Shown: one piece after another, positions 1-8,635 of the stretch | How positions within the stretch are numbered: position 1 is the stretch's first letter | How the letters are laid out: each line of letters begins with the position of its first letter | DNA from: an uncultured Duncaniella sp. | GTDB lineage: Bacteria; Bacteroidota; Bacteroidia; Bacteroidales; Muribaculaceae | NCBI GenBank assembly: GCA_910578615.1 | Contig: CAJTRI010000011.1 | Coordinates: 31,876-71,933, forward strand | DNA: 40,058 nucleotides | Direction of reading: 5' to 3' | Notes under the pieces: model-generated | Database searches by the model: none | Told to the model about the DNA's origin: nothing | What the model saw: the letters and a program-made list of their open reading frames with translations, nothing else | Made by a program: the position numbers and the translations under genes

Positions 1-48
1 TTCCTCGTGATTCACAAAAGACTAATGCCCGTGGGCGCTTTTGCGATG

Positions 49-80
49 CAAAGGTAAGAATTATTTTTTAATACACACAA
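49..80 (-). promoter_or_regulatory. Leftward Bacteroidetes promoter at window edge
   Basis: On the minus strand TACCTTTG (49-56) matches the Bacteroidetes -7 box TAnnTTTG, and TTG at 78-80 lies 21 bp upstream as a -33 element. Transcription would start near position 44 and run off the left edge, so the gene it serves is not in this window. The same TACCTTTG box stands upstream of the tRNA-Arg gene at 29297. Confidence 0.5.
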
Positions 81-150
81 TTTTTACTAAGTTTTTTGAG
101 GTATAAAACATCTCTTCATGTTTAAACCGCAGGTATGGGATATAATGAAA

Positions 151-188
151 CAATCCGCGAGAGAGGTATAAACAACACTCGCGGATTG
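151..188 (-). terminator. Hairpin downstream of the repeat protein gene
   Basis: CAATCCGCGAG (151-161) and CTCGCGGATTG (178-188) form a perfect 11-bp stem with a 16-nt loop. It lies about 75 nt past the stop of the minus-strand gene at 263-1225. The T-run after the stem is weak, so termination is inferred from position and stem strength. Confidence 0.5.
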
Positions 189-262
189 ACAGATTCTCTA
201 ATTCTGAGGCTTGACGGAGGGAGGTACTACTTTTTAGAAGTATCCTACTTTCTGGTTTTGAT

Positions 263-1225
263 CTACAATCCGAATGTAAGCGTAGTGAGAAAACGCCCAG
301 TCGAACCAGCTCCGAGAGAAAGGGTGATGTAACCGTTGTTACCGCCAAACCATGTGGCACTCATCATCCCCCCTGCATTATCGGTTGCCACAGGATAACC
401 GTAGGTATTGACCAGTGCACGGTATACATTGTTGTAACGTCCTGCATCATAATAAGGGGTAGAATAATAGAAACTGGAAGCATCCAGACCACCCGTTCCA
501 TAATAGAGCGCGGCATCCGTCCATACATAGTTCAAAGCCGTCACGTTTCGCAGGTAAACGATGTCATTTCCATATCCGTCTACCGTATATCCGTTATTAT
601 ACAGATAGTCAAGTGATATATTGATGGCTGCACCAAACGAAAGTCCGAGGATACCACGTATTACCGGCAGACCGGGACGCGGACGCCATGCACGGGGAGG
701 CATAGGTCTGTAATGAGGTCTTACCATTGACGGACGATAAGGACGATGAGGCGGACGCATTACAGGCGGACGATGAGAACCTCCATGTCCCGGTCTCATG
801 GCATGATTACCACCGGGACGATGATTGTTACCTGGCTTGTTGCCCACACCGGGACGATGGTCGTTGCCGGGTTTGTTGCCCACACCAGGACGATGGTCGT
901 TACCAGGCTTGTTTACCGCGCCGGGACGGTTGCCACCTCCCGTGTTACCGGGACGTGAAGGACGGTTCTGACCACCGACCTCAGGCCGTCTATTGCCGTT
1001 GTTTACAGCCGGACGGGCTGATGGACGCTCTTTCTTCTGGCCTCCTACTGACGGTCTGCCGGAATGCTGTCCTCTTGAGGAGCCACCTCCTGACGGACGA
1101 GAGGAAGAGGCCGGCCTTTCGCGGTTAGAACCGTTGGCCCCGTTATGCCGCTGGGCTTCGACTACGGGAGAGGAAAGTGCCACACATGCGATAACAAGCA
1201 TGAATATACGCAAAACCTTCTTCAT
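263..1225 (-). CDS. Secreted Gly/Pro/Asn/Arg-rich repeat protein of unknown function
   Basis: This 320-residue protein has an N-terminal signal peptide of about 24 residues (MKKVLRIFML, then a cleavage region near VVEAQ). Residues about 25-190 are low-complexity Arg/Pro/Gly/Asn/His sequence, with a 12-residue unit of the form HRPGVGNKPGND repeated three times, followed by Met/Pro/His/Arg-rich sequence. Residues about 195-320 look like a compact beta-rich domain with many Tyr, Asn and Gly (DYLYNNGYTVDGYGNDIVYL) ending in LTTLTFGL. The basic, disordered first half suggests a polyanion- or surface-associated protein, but I recognise no family and assign no function. The ATG at 1223-1225 is chosen because it starts the signal peptide directly. 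The gene stands alone, with its own downstream hairpin and another hairpin separating it from thiL. Confidence 0.75.
   Translation of the reverse strand: MKKVLRIFMLVIACVALSSPVVEAQRHNGANGSNRERPASSSRPSGGGSSRGQHSGRPSVGGQKKERPSARPAVNNGNRRPEVGGQNRPSRPGNTGGGNRPGAVNKPGNDHRPGVGNKPGNDHRPGVGNKPGNNHRPGGNHAMRPGHGGSHRPPVMRPPHRPYRPSMVRPHYRPMPPRAWRPRPGLPVIRGILGLSFGAAINISLDYLYNNGYTVDGYGNDIVYLRNVTALNYVWTDAALYYGTGGLDASSFYYSTPYYDAGRYNNVYRALVNTYGYPVATDNAGGMMSATWFGGNNGYITLSLGAGSTGRFLTTLTFGL
812..919 (-). repeat. Three tandem 36-nt repeats inside the repeat protein gene
   Basis: Units at 812-847, 848-883 and 884-919 are near-identical 36-mers, each encoding 12 residues (RPGVGNKPGNDH-like). The second and third copies differ at only a few, mostly synonymous, positions, which suggests recent expansion by slippage or recombination. 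There are no spacers, so this is coding repetition and not a CRISPR array. Confidence 0.85.
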
Positions 1226-1283
1226 GATAAAAGGTGATTAATCTGTTAATACTTTCTTTATTAGAAACCAAAAGGATAAGATA

Positions 1284-1327
1284 GTTTAAGAGCGTGCTTA
1301 TAATATATGTTAAACACGCTCTTAAAC
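1284..1327 (-). terminator. Hairpin after thiL
   Basis: GTTTAAGAGCGTG (1284-1296) and CACGCTCTTAAAC (1315-1327) form a perfect 13-bp stem with an AT-rich 18-nt loop, just past the thiL stop. It is the likely end of the sppA-lpxK-PNP-thiL transcript, although no strong T-run follows on the minus strand. Confidence 0.55.
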
Positions 1328-1338
1328 TTTATGTATGT

Positions 1339-2370
1339 CTACTTATCGGTTTCTCCTTTCAATGGATTCCATCCCTGCGCCCTTAACGGTATCTCTGCGC
1401 CGTCCCTCGTAATCATGGCACACCCGAGTGAGGGCTTCGTAATATGTCCTATCACCTTTACTCCGGGAATAGCGCTTACGGCGTCATGGGCATGAAGCGG
1501 CACGGTGAATAAAAGCTCATAATCTTCTCCGCCGTTGAGTGCAGCCGTGACAAGGTTCATTCCAAGCTCTTCTGCCATGACGGCAGTCTGATAATCTATG
1601 GGTATGCGATCCTCATAGACACGGCATCCGGCATCACTCGCCTTGCATATGTGGAGTAGTTCGGAACTTAGACCGTCACTTATGTCCATCATTGCCGTGG
1701 GGACGATACCGGCTTTTGCAAGGGCCTCGACAATATCTCGGCGTGCCTCGGGTTTGAGCTGACGTTCCACAAGATACTCCTTGCCGTCGAAACTCGGCAC
1801 GAAGTCTTTACGTCCTGCCGATGCCACCTTCTCGCGTTCAAGAAGCTGCAAGCCCATATAGGCGGCTCCGAGGTCTCCGCTGACACATATCAGGTCTGTA
1901 TCCGCAGCTCCTCCGCGAGTGACAATCCTGTCGGAAGGTGCCTCGCCGATGCAGGTTATGGATATCACAAGCCCTTGGCGCGACGAGGTGGTGTCACCGC
2001 CTACAAGATCCACACCATATATCTCACATGCGAGGCGTATGCCCGAGAATAGTTCGGCAATATGCTCTACCGTGAAACGCGCGGAAATACCAAGCGACAC
2101 CGTTATCTGCTTAGGAGTCCCGTTCATGGCGTAGACATCTGAGAAATTGACTATGGCCGATTTGTAGCCCAGATGTTTTAGCGGTACGTAGGTGAGATCG
2201 AAATGCACGCCTTCGAGAAGCAGGTCTGTGGTGACAAGAATGTCTGTGTCATGATTGCGCAGCACGGCACAGTCGTCTCCCACCCCTCGGATGGTAGACG
2301 GATTTACCGTATTAAGACCCGCAGTCAGACGGTCTATCAGACCAAACTCGCCAAGTTCTGAAATCTCCAT
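1339..2370 (-). CDS. thiL: Thiamine-monophosphate kinase
   Basis: ThiL phosphorylates thiamine monophosphate to thiamine diphosphate with ATP, the last step of the cofactor pathway, in the cytoplasm. The 343-residue protein has the family's AIR-synthase/PurM-like layout: an N-terminal nucleotide and Mg segment (GVGDDCAVL at about 29-37, then VTTDLLLEGVHFD), the DLVGGDTTSS motif near residue 120, and MMDISDGLSSEL further on. The length is normal for the family. The start lies 4 bp after the stop of the upstream PNP gene, so the two are surely co-transcribed and probably translationally coupled. It is the last gene of a four-gene operon. The link to nucleoside and lipid A genes looks like conserved Bacteroidetes gene order, not a shared pathway. 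Confidence 0.95.
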   Translation of the reverse strand: MEISELGEFGLIDRLTAGLNTVNPSTIRGVGDDCAVLRNHDTDILVTTDLLLEGVHFDLTYVPLKHLGYKSAIVNFSDVYAMNGTPKQITVSLGISARFTVEHIAELFSGIRLACEIYGVDLVGGDTTSSRQGLVISITCIGEAPSDRIVTRGGAADTDLICVSGDLGAAYMGLQLLEREKVASAGRKDFVPSFDGKEYLVERQLKPEARRDIVEALAKAGIVPTAMMDISDGLSSELLHICKASDAGCRVYEDRIPIDYQTAVMAEELGMNLVTAALNGGEDYELLFTVPLHAHDAVSAIPGVKVIGHITKPSLGCAMITRDGAEIPLRAQGWNPLKGETDK

Positions 2371-2374
2371 CAGC

Positions 2375-3190
2375 CTAACACCTGTTTACGAGCTCTTTCA
2401 TAATTTCAAGGCATTTGGGCTGGGCTATCAATGCCGCCTGCTGAACCTCCTCATGGGTGGGCACCTGCGTGACATCCTTGCCACCGAGATCGGTGATAAC
2501 AGAAATGCCGTAAACCCTCATGCCGGCATGATTTGCAACAATCACTTCGGGCACGGTTGACATCCCGACACAGTCACCTCCGATGATACGGTAATACTCA
2601 TATTCAGCCGGTGTCTCGAAAGTAGGCCCGGTGACACCTACATAAACCCCGTGCATGAGACGGATACCCTTCTCAGCAGCGATTTCGTCGGCAAGACGTA
2701 TAAGTTCCTGATCATAGGCATATGTCATGGCAGGGAAACGGGTGCCAAGCTCGTTGTAGTTTTTTCCGCGCAAAGGATTCTCCGGGAACAGGTTTATGTG
2801 GTCTGTGATAGTCATGACATCACCCACGGCAAACTCCTTGTTCATACCGCCGGAAGCATTGGATACAAAAAGGGTCTTTACACCGAGGGCCTTGAACACA
2901 CGCACAGGGAAGGTGACCTGCTTCATGTCATAGCCCTCATAGTAATGGAAACGGCCCTGCATGGCTATGATACGCTTCTCGCCGAGCATACCTACTATGA
3001 AGTTGCCGCTATGGCCTTCGACAGTGGAGACGGGGAAGTTGGGAATTTCCGTATACGGGATGTATTGTCTGTCGGTCATATGGTCAACGATGGGGCCGAG
3101 ACCTGTGCCGAGTATGACGGCAATCTCGGGCATAGGGCCTTCTACGCGTGAGCTGATGAAATCGGCCGTCTGCTTGATTTTCTCTAACAT
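2375..3190 (-). CDS. punA: Purine nucleoside phosphorylase (trimeric PNP family)
   Basis: The enzyme cleaves purine (deoxy)nucleosides with phosphate to the free base and (deoxy)ribose 1-phosphate for salvage. The 271 residues carry the trimeric PNP/MTAP signatures: LGTGLG (27-32) for phosphate, VEGHSGN (57-63), QGRFHYYEGY (78-87), NASGGMN (111-117) and a GPTFETPAEYEYYR base-binding segment. In the later GISVITDLGG segment an Asp follows IT where many relatives have Asn, so exact base preference should not be assumed. The gene is third in the sppA operon, 80 bp after lpxK and 4 bp before thiL. The symbol is by family analogy. Confidence 0.93.
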   Translation of the reverse strand: MLEKIKQTADFISSRVEGPMPEIAVILGTGLGPIVDHMTDRQYIPYTEIPNFPVSTVEGHSGNFIVGMLGEKRIIAMQGRFHYYEGYDMKQVTFPVRVFKALGVKTLFVSNASGGMNKEFAVGDVMTITDHINLFPENPLRGKNYNELGTRFPAMTYAYDQELIRLADEIAAEKGIRLMHGVYVGVTGPTFETPAEYEYYRIIGGDCVGMSTVPEVIVANHAGMRVYGISVITDLGGKDVTQVPTHEEVQQAALIAQPKCLEIMKELVNRC

Positions 3191-3270
3191 AGCGGTTTGT
3201 GAGATTAAAGGTATTGGATGATTACAGGAGTAGCCAAGGACGATGCGATATGACGCACCAAGGCAGACAC

Positions 3271-4368
3271 CTATGATTTAAACAACTGTGAGTCACGTAT
3301 GGTTTTTTCCAACGTGGTGATAAACTCATTATCTCCCCTGTCTATAAACCCTACCTTGATGGGTACATAGAATATCCTTGGTTTAAGGGCATGGGGGAAA
3401 TATGGATTGTTAAGAAGCCTTACAGCATCTTTCTCGGTGGTAACAATGAATTTCTCAGTACCGGAAAGTTCCTCATAAGCCCGTGTGATGACATCCATAT
3501 CAGAAGCCGAGAAATTATGATGGTCTGGAAATCTTTTGAGCTTGACCTTGGCCTTGTTGCGACGCAGATAACGCACAAATGGTTTGGGGTTGGCCACTCC
3601 GGTCACCACAAGGAGCTGCGTACCGGCCGCAAGGGTAGCAAGAGCCGGTATTTCCGTGACCTCGTCCGGGAAAACAGGGACAAAGTGTCCGTAATTAAAA
3701 CGCGAGAAGAAGAGTTTCTGGAACGGAAACAGGTTGAGTTTCTCGCCAAATATACGATATTCGAGCTGATCCATGCCGGGAGGACACTTGGTGGCCACCA
3801 CTATATCGGCACGATTGAGGGCCGCTCGCGTCTCGCGCAGACGTCCGTATGGAAGCAGGCTGTCAGCAAAAACAGGACGGTTGAACTCCGTAAGCACCAC
3901 CGACACGGTCGGTCTGACATATCTGTGCTGGAAAGCGTCATCAAGGATGAGCATGTTGATGCCCGGATTGATTTCAAGCATACGGTTGATGCCTTCGACC
4001 CGATTCTCACAAACAGCCACCGTGACCTCAGGCCCGTACTTCCTGTAAATCTGATAGGACTCATCACCTACATCCTCGGGCCTCGACTGTGGCGTGGCCA
4101 TCACGAACCCACTCGTCTGACGTTTATATCCACGCGAAAGCACACCTATGTTATATTTAGACATAAGGGCCTCCACTATATACTCAACATGCGGCGTCTT
4201 GCCTGTACCGCCCATGGCTATATTCCCGACTACCACAATAGGAATCCCGAACTCGGTCTGTTTCAAAATCCCGTGCTCGAACAGACGGTTGCGCACCCCC
4301 ACTCCCAGACCGTAAAGTCTGGACAGGGGATAGAGGAGGAGCATCGATAGCAACCTATTACGAGCCAT
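3271..4368 (-). CDS. lpxK: Tetraacyldisaccharide 4'-kinase
   Basis: LpxK adds the 4'-phosphate to the tetraacyl disaccharide lipid A precursor at the cytoplasmic face of the inner membrane. The 365-residue protein starts with an amphipathic, hydrophobic N-terminal helix, followed by the P-loop GNIAMGGTGKTP (49-60). Downstream motifs LSRGYKR, DDAFQHRYV and VTGVANPKPF fit the family, as does a C-terminal TTEKDAVRL segment. It lies 33 bp after sppA. Bacteroidetes often remove this phosphate later with a PAP2-type phosphatase, and two PAP2 genes occur elsewhere in the window (7369 and 18831); whether either acts on this product is not shown by sequence. Confidence 0.95.
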   Translation of the reverse strand: MARNRLLSMLLLYPLSRLYGLGVGVRNRLFEHGILKQTEFGIPIVVVGNIAMGGTGKTPHVEYIVEALMSKYNIGVLSRGYKRQTSGFVMATPQSRPEDVGDESYQIYRKYGPEVTVAVCENRVEGINRMLEINPGINMLILDDAFQHRYVRPTVSVVLTEFNRPVFADSLLPYGRLRETRAALNRADIVVATKCPPGMDQLEYRIFGEKLNLFPFQKLFFSRFNYGHFVPVFPDEVTEIPALATLAAGTQLLVVTGVANPKPFVRYLRRNKAKVKLKRFPDHHNFSASDMDVITRAYEELSGTEKFIVTTEKDAVRLLNNPYFPHALKPRIFYVPIKVGFIDRGDNEFITTLEKTIRDSQLFKS

Positions 4369-4401
4369 GCCTTAAAGATTGTAGGTCTGTAGAAAAATTT
4401 G

Positions 4402-6183
4402 TCAGAATGAAAGTTCAAAGAAATCCATGCGGGCCTGTACCGGCGCCATCCCTTTGACACGGGCAAGAGTCTCATAGATGGATGACATCTCGCCAAGTTC
4501 CTCACGTACAGCCGAAGCCTTCAAGTCGGCACCGGCCTCAATGATGACATCATACCATTTAGGCTCTACCACAGGATACTCGGCTATCGTCCAAGACTCC
4601 ACATTGAGTTTCTTGGCCATACCGGCTATCGCGGCATCAAGACCGCCCAACTCATCAACAAGCCCTATCCTCAGAGCCTCGGCCCCATCCCATACACGGC
4701 CTTCGGCTATTGCCTTTATTGAATCCTGGCTCATATTGCGCCCTTCGGCACAACGGCGAGTGAATAGATCATATCCCTGCTCTACATAAGCCTGCATGGC
4801 AGCACGCTGGTCAGGGGTCATGGGGCTGAACACCGAGATAGGTACAGCCCTGGGATTAGTTGAGACCGTAGAGGTATTTATTCCGATCTTGTCAGACAGA
4901 AGACCTCCTGCATTGGGTATCATTCCGAAAATACCGATCGACCCGGTCAGTGTCGTAGGCTGTGCATAGATACGGTCAGCACCGCAGGATATGTAATACC
5001 CGCCGGATGCGGCATAATCCGACATGGAGACATACAGAGGTTTGCCAGTAATCTCCTTCCACTGGCTCAGAGCCTCCCATATCTGCTCGGAGGCAAACGC
5101 GCTTCCGCCGCCAGAGTTGACATACATCACGAGTCCGTCAAGGTCATCATCGTCAGCGAGGTCAAGAATCTGTGGCACAAGATTGGCGGCAACAATGCCG
5201 TCACCCTCCTCGTCAGTAATATCACCACATGCATACAGGACTCCTATCTTAGCTCCCTTTCCGCTCCCTTTCCTGGCTATGTCATTGGCCGAGCAATAAG
5301 TGTCGATGCTGACGCTACGGAGATTGTCCTTATCAGATACTCCTGTCAGCTCCATGAGACGCTCGTCAAATTCATGACGATAGACAAGACGGTCAACCAC
5401 TTTCTTCCTAACAAGCACATCGGCGGCCGAAGTAAATATAAGGCTATCAGCCCATGCATTGACATCAGTGGCAGTCACACCACGAGACCGGGCGATATCA
5501 TCTGCCACATATCCCCACATATTACCGAGATAAAGTTCCTGTTGCTCACGCGCAGGCCCGCTTATATGGTCAAGAAGAAACGGCTCGACAGCGCTTTTAT
5601 ACGTACCCACTTTTACGACCTGCATCTCCACACCCATCTTATCAAGAAAATTCTTGAAATACATGTTCGTAGCGCTTAGCCCGTGGATATCCACCATGCC
5701 TATGGGATTGAGATACAGCGAATCAGCCACGGACGCGATATAATAATCACCTTGGGTGTAGGCGTCCGAATAGGCATAAATCCATTTCTCCGGAGCCGTA
5801 CCTTTAAACTCTTTGAGGGCCTCCACTATGGCCTGACGCTGGGCCAGACCGGCCGAAGAGCCGGCACACTCTATCACGATGCCCTTTATCCTGTCATCTT
5901 CGGCTGCCGCCCGGACAGCGCCTGTAATCTGGTTCAGTCCTATCTGGCTGGCCTCTCCTCCCTGCAACATCTCTATGGGCTTTACCACTCTGGGACGATC
6001 GCCTATACGGCCGGCCAGAGAGAGGACGAGATAACTGTCGTCCTTTATTTCCTTGACACCGTTTCTACTTATCGAAGAGGCTGCGGCTGCCGCGATTATT
6101 ATAGTGATGCCCACAAAGGCAATGAATATCGAAAACCATATTCCGGCAAGAGTGCCGAGAAATGCAATAAGAAATTTTTTCAT
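4402..6183 (-). CDS. sppA: Signal peptide peptidase SppA, 67 kDa type
   Basis: SppA is a membrane-anchored serine protease that degrades signal peptides left in the inner membrane. From the ATG at 6181-6183 the product is 593 residues, with one N-terminal membrane anchor (about 5-35) and two tandem protease-fold domains. The Lys/Ser dyad is visible as K196 in VGTYKSAVEPF of the first domain and S393 in DYAASGGYYIS of the second, matching E. coli-type SppA. An upstream in-frame ATG would add 27 unlikely residues and reach past the -7 promoter box, so I chose the internal start that opens with MKKF and the anchor. It is the first gene of the operon with lpxK, PNP and thiL. Confidence 0.95.
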   Translation of the reverse strand: MKKFLIAFLGTLAGIWFSIFIAFVGITIIIAAAAASSISRNGVKEIKDDSYLVLSLAGRIGDRPRVVKPIEMLQGGEASQIGLNQITGAVRAAAEDDRIKGIVIECAGSSAGLAQRQAIVEALKEFKGTAPEKWIYAYSDAYTQGDYYIASVADSLYLNPIGMVDIHGLSATNMYFKNFLDKMGVEMQVVKVGTYKSAVEPFLLDHISGPAREQQELYLGNMWGYVADDIARSRGVTATDVNAWADSLIFTSAADVLVRKKVVDRLVYRHEFDERLMELTGVSDKDNLRSVSIDTYCSANDIARKGSGKGAKIGVLYACGDITDEEGDGIVAANLVPQILDLADDDDLDGLVMYVNSGGGSAFASEQIWEALSQWKEITGKPLYVSMSDYAASGGYYISCGADRIYAQPTTLTGSIGIFGMIPNAGGLLSDKIGINTSTVSTNPRAVPISVFSPMTPDQRAAMQAYVEQGYDLFTRRCAEGRNMSQDSIKAIAEGRVWDGAEALRIGLVDELGGLDAAIAGMAKKLNVESWTIAEYPVVEPKWYDVIIEAGADLKASAVREELGEMSSIYETLARVKGMAPVQARMDFFELSF

Positions 6184-6221
6184 TTTACGTATGTAAAAAT
6201 GCTTTGGGATGGAATATATTG

Positions 6222-6253
6222 CAAAAATACTACAACTCTGCGTGTTTCGCAAA
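6222..6253 (-). promoter_or_regulatory. Promoter of the sppA operon
   Basis: On the minus strand the -7 box TATTTTTG (6222-6229) is preceded by TTTG (6250-6253) with a 20-bp spacer, an excellent match to the Bacteroidetes sigma-ABfr consensus. The start site would be near 6217, giving a leader of about 34 nt to the sppA ATG. Confidence 0.75.
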
Positions 6254-6381
6254 TATTTTGCCACCTATTTAATATTTTACAATCTCCATGCTGTGCAGAT
6301 CCGGCTGTCCTATTATTCGATAAAAGTAGCCTGAAAGGATAATTTTTTAGATTATATATGAAAAATCATAGCAATAATGAC

Positions 6382-6389
6382 TAAATTTG
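6382..6389 (+). promoter_or_regulatory. -7 box directly upstream of the AraC gene
   Basis: TAAATTTG fits TAnnTTTG and ends 4 nt before the ATG at 6394, so transcription would begin at or within a few bases of the start codon (leaderless or nearly so). No convincing -33 TTTG is seen at the expected spacing, which would suit an activator-dependent promoter. Confidence 0.45.
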
Positions 6390-6393
6390 TATC

Positions 6394-7335
6394 ATGGGAA
6401 AGACAATAAATCTTCAACAATTAGGTGGGCTTAGACAATTTGTCACAGAGTTCTCTAATCTCAGTGACGACTATATCTTGATACGTATCACCGAGGACAA
6501 TGCCGGAAACGTGGACGGCCGCAAGCCCGACATGCGCCACGGACACACCGGCGGCCCTATACGCATAGAGGGAATGGCATGGGTGCTGTGTTTCAGCGGC
6601 ACCATGAAAATCGAGATGAATCTCACCCCATGCACCATGACCTCCAACACCCTGACCGTCATCGATCCCGGCTCTATAATAGAGATGAAGGAAATCGAGT
6701 GGGAAGGTCTGGACTGCTATATGCTTTTCGTCTCAAGCTCTTTCCTGCGAGATGTGAACTTCGACATCAATCTCATGGGGTCAATACCGGCCATACACGA
6801 CAGGCATGTGACAAACCAGTGCATCACGCTGTCAGAGGCGGAAGCATCTCTTCTCAAAGAGTTCTTCCTCCTCCTGCGCCACAACACCGAGAGCCACAAT
6901 CAAGGGATGTTCACAAAGTCAATAGCGCGCAATCTCACCGCCGCCCTGACCTACCAGATAATACAGTTCTACATGGCCCGTGCCGAGACCCACAAGGAAC
7001 CGGCCCAGACACGATCCCGGCGTTCGGGGTATGTGCACGAATTCATGAAACTCGTACACCAGCACCACCGCTCGGAACGCTCTGTTGCCTACTATGCATC
7101 ACGCCTCTTCATATCACCGAAATACCTTTCGCTCATAATAAAGGAACACACCGGGCAGTCAGCCTCGGAGGTGATTGACAGCTACGTGATACTCGAAGCC
7201 AAGAACCTTCTCAGATTCTCAGGGAAGAACATCCAGCAGGTGGCCTATGAGCTGAACTTCCCCAACCAATCGTCATTCGGCAAATATTTCAAACATATCA
7301 CAGGAATGTCCCCTTCGGAATACCAGCGCACCTAA
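6394..7335 (+). CDS. AraC-family transcriptional regulator
   Basis: The 313-residue protein has an N-terminal sensory half (about 1-190) of cupin-like character, including a DPGSIIEMKEIEWEG turn, and a C-terminal AraC/XylS double helix-turn-helix (about 210-312). The second HTH signature is clear: IQQVAYELNFPNQSSFGKYF followed by GMSPSEYQRT. The ligand is unknown. It is divergent from sppA and heads a tight plus-strand run with the PAP2-barrel gene (33 bp away) and the ATPase-DUF4435 gene, so it probably controls that operon and itself. Confidence 0.9.
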   Translation: MGKTINLQQLGGLRQFVTEFSNLSDDYILIRITEDNAGNVDGRKPDMRHGHTGGPIRIEGMAWVLCFSGTMKIEMNLTPCTMTSNTLTVIDPGSIIEMKEIEWEGLDCYMLFVSSSFLRDVNFDINLMGSIPAIHDRHVTNQCITLSEAEASLLKEFFLLLRHNTESHNQGMFTKSIARNLTAALTYQIIQFYMARAETHKEPAQTRSRRSGYVHEFMKLVHQHHRSERSVAYYASRLFISPKYLSLIIKEHTGQSASEVIDSYVILEAKNLLRFSGKNIQQVAYELNFPNQSSFGKYFKHITGMSPSEYQRT

Positions 7336-7368
7336 CAATCCTCGGGTCACAGACGTTATAAGACAGTT

Positions 7369-8607
7369 ATGATACTTCGCTTAGCAATACTTCTGACCAT
7401 GCTCGGGATTTTGCTTCCCGCTGCCCCTTCGTCCGTTACGGCAGACTCTGTGAGAATATGTTCCCACACCTCTCCGTGGCCCGGCATAGCGGCAGGAGGT
7501 GTCATGACCGGGAGTGCCGCAGCAATGAGGCTGGCCGGATCGCGGCAAGGAGCCATAACCGTCATGGAAAAACGTCCCGACCGTGGAACCGATGTGATGC
7601 AGTACATCCCCGTGGCATTCCCTTGGATAATGAAGGCCGTAGGTGTCCCCACGCGGTCAGGCTGGGGACGTATGGCCGTTTCCCAGGCATTTGCCGCAGG
7701 TATCATGGCCGGCACGGTGAAAGGCCTCAAAGAAGGTGTGCATTCCATAAGGCCTGACGGTAGTGACAGCCACTCGTTCCCCTCAGGCCACTCGGCATGG
7801 GCCTTCATGGGCGCCACAATGGTGGCCAAAGAGCTAGGTGGCCAGTCTCCATGGTATGCCATAGGGGCCTATACCCTCGCGACAGGAATAGCCATAGAGC
7901 GCGTGACTGACAGCCACCACTACCCTACCGACGTTGTGGCAGGAGCCGGAATAGGCATTCTTGCAACCGAACTCGGATATCTGATAGGCGACCTTATATA
8001 TGGCGACAGGCAGCTCGAAATCAAAGGTTGCGATCTCAGGCCCAACAATAATTTCTCATATCTCTCCCTCGAAACAGGACTATCACTCCCTCTTGGCAAG
8101 GTATACGCAGGAGATATGGAAATCGAACGTATGCCGGCGCTTTCGGCCGCCCTGCGGGGCGCATGGGGGGCAAGTGAACATTGGGGACTCTCCGTGGAAC
8201 TCGGACTTCTTTCCATGCCTCTGAATGTCAATGTCAACGAAGACCGTACATATGTCAAGTCACTCTCCTCGCTCGGGTTAGAGATAATTCCCTACTACTA
8301 CTGTCCTCTCAGCAACAGGGTGAGCATAAGCGCGGAAGCCGGAGCCGGATACCGTCACAACTTCAAACTTAACGTTCTGGACGATGCCGTCCGCACCTGC
8401 GGAGGCACCCCGTTCGGCCACGTGGCCTTTGGATGCGCCATGCGCCTTAGCCGTAGGTTTTCAGCAAAAGCATCAGTGGGCTACGAAATCTCCCGTTACA
8501 GGTTTGACCTCTTCCCCTCCAACTGCTTCCACATCCCGGCAGCCGCCTCGGCATCGGGGGTGTCGTCGGCATTGCTATTCAACATATCCTCACGCTACGA
8601 ATTCTAA
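7369..8607 (+). CDS. PAP2-family phosphatase fused to an outer-membrane beta-barrel-like domain
   Basis: Residues 1-25 form a signal peptide. Residues about 35-215 are a PAP2 (type 2 phosphatidic acid phosphatase) domain with all three motifs: KEGVHSIRP, FPSGHSAWAF and ERVTDSHHYPTDVVAG (the third has Glu where Ser-Arg is common). PAP2 enzymes remove phosphate from lipid phosphates, undecaprenyl diphosphate or lipid A. Residues about 225-412 form a different module of alternating strands and turns ending in FNISSRYEF, with a terminal aromatic typical of outer-membrane barrels. The layout suggests an outer-membrane lipid phosphatase facing the periplasm; substrate and location are inference. 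It is the second gene of the AraC operon, 28 bp before the ATPase-DUF4435 gene. Confidence 0.85.
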   Translation: MILRLAILLTMLGILLPAAPSSVTADSVRICSHTSPWPGIAAGGVMTGSAAAMRLAGSRQGAITVMEKRPDRGTDVMQYIPVAFPWIMKAVGVPTRSGWGRMAVSQAFAAGIMAGTVKGLKEGVHSIRPDGSDSHSFPSGHSAWAFMGATMVAKELGGQSPWYAIGAYTLATGIAIERVTDSHHYPTDVVAGAGIGILATELGYLIGDLIYGDRQLEIKGCDLRPNNNFSYLSLETGLSLPLGKVYAGDMEIERMPALSAALRGAWGASEHWGLSVELGLLSMPLNVNVNEDRTYVKSLSSLGLEIIPYYYCPLSNRVSISAEAGAGYRHNFKLNVLDDAVRTCGGTPFGHVAFGCAMRLSRRFSAKASVGYEISRYRFDLFPSNCFHIPAAASASGVSSALLFNISSRYEF

Positions 8608-8635
8608 CAATCCCCCCAAATACACATTTCCTGCC

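Noticed and set aside
812..919. 36-nt tandem repeats as a CRISPR array
   Set aside because: The copies abut with no spacers and lie in frame inside a protein-coding gene, so they are coding repeats.
727..1128. Plus-strand 133-codon frame opposite the repeat protein
   Set aside because: Its Asp/Arg/Cys-rich sequence is the antisense reading of the Pro/Gly/Arg repeats.
3391..4350. Plus-strand 319-codon frame opposite lpxK
   Set aside because: It mirrors the LpxK coding frame on the other strand, has no family motifs and no promoter, while LpxK is clear.
8384..8635. 84-residue N-terminal extension of the ATPase-DUF4435 protein
   Set aside because: It overlaps the PAP2-barrel gene in another frame and shows no domain; the ATG at 8636 is followed directly by the ATPase fold.
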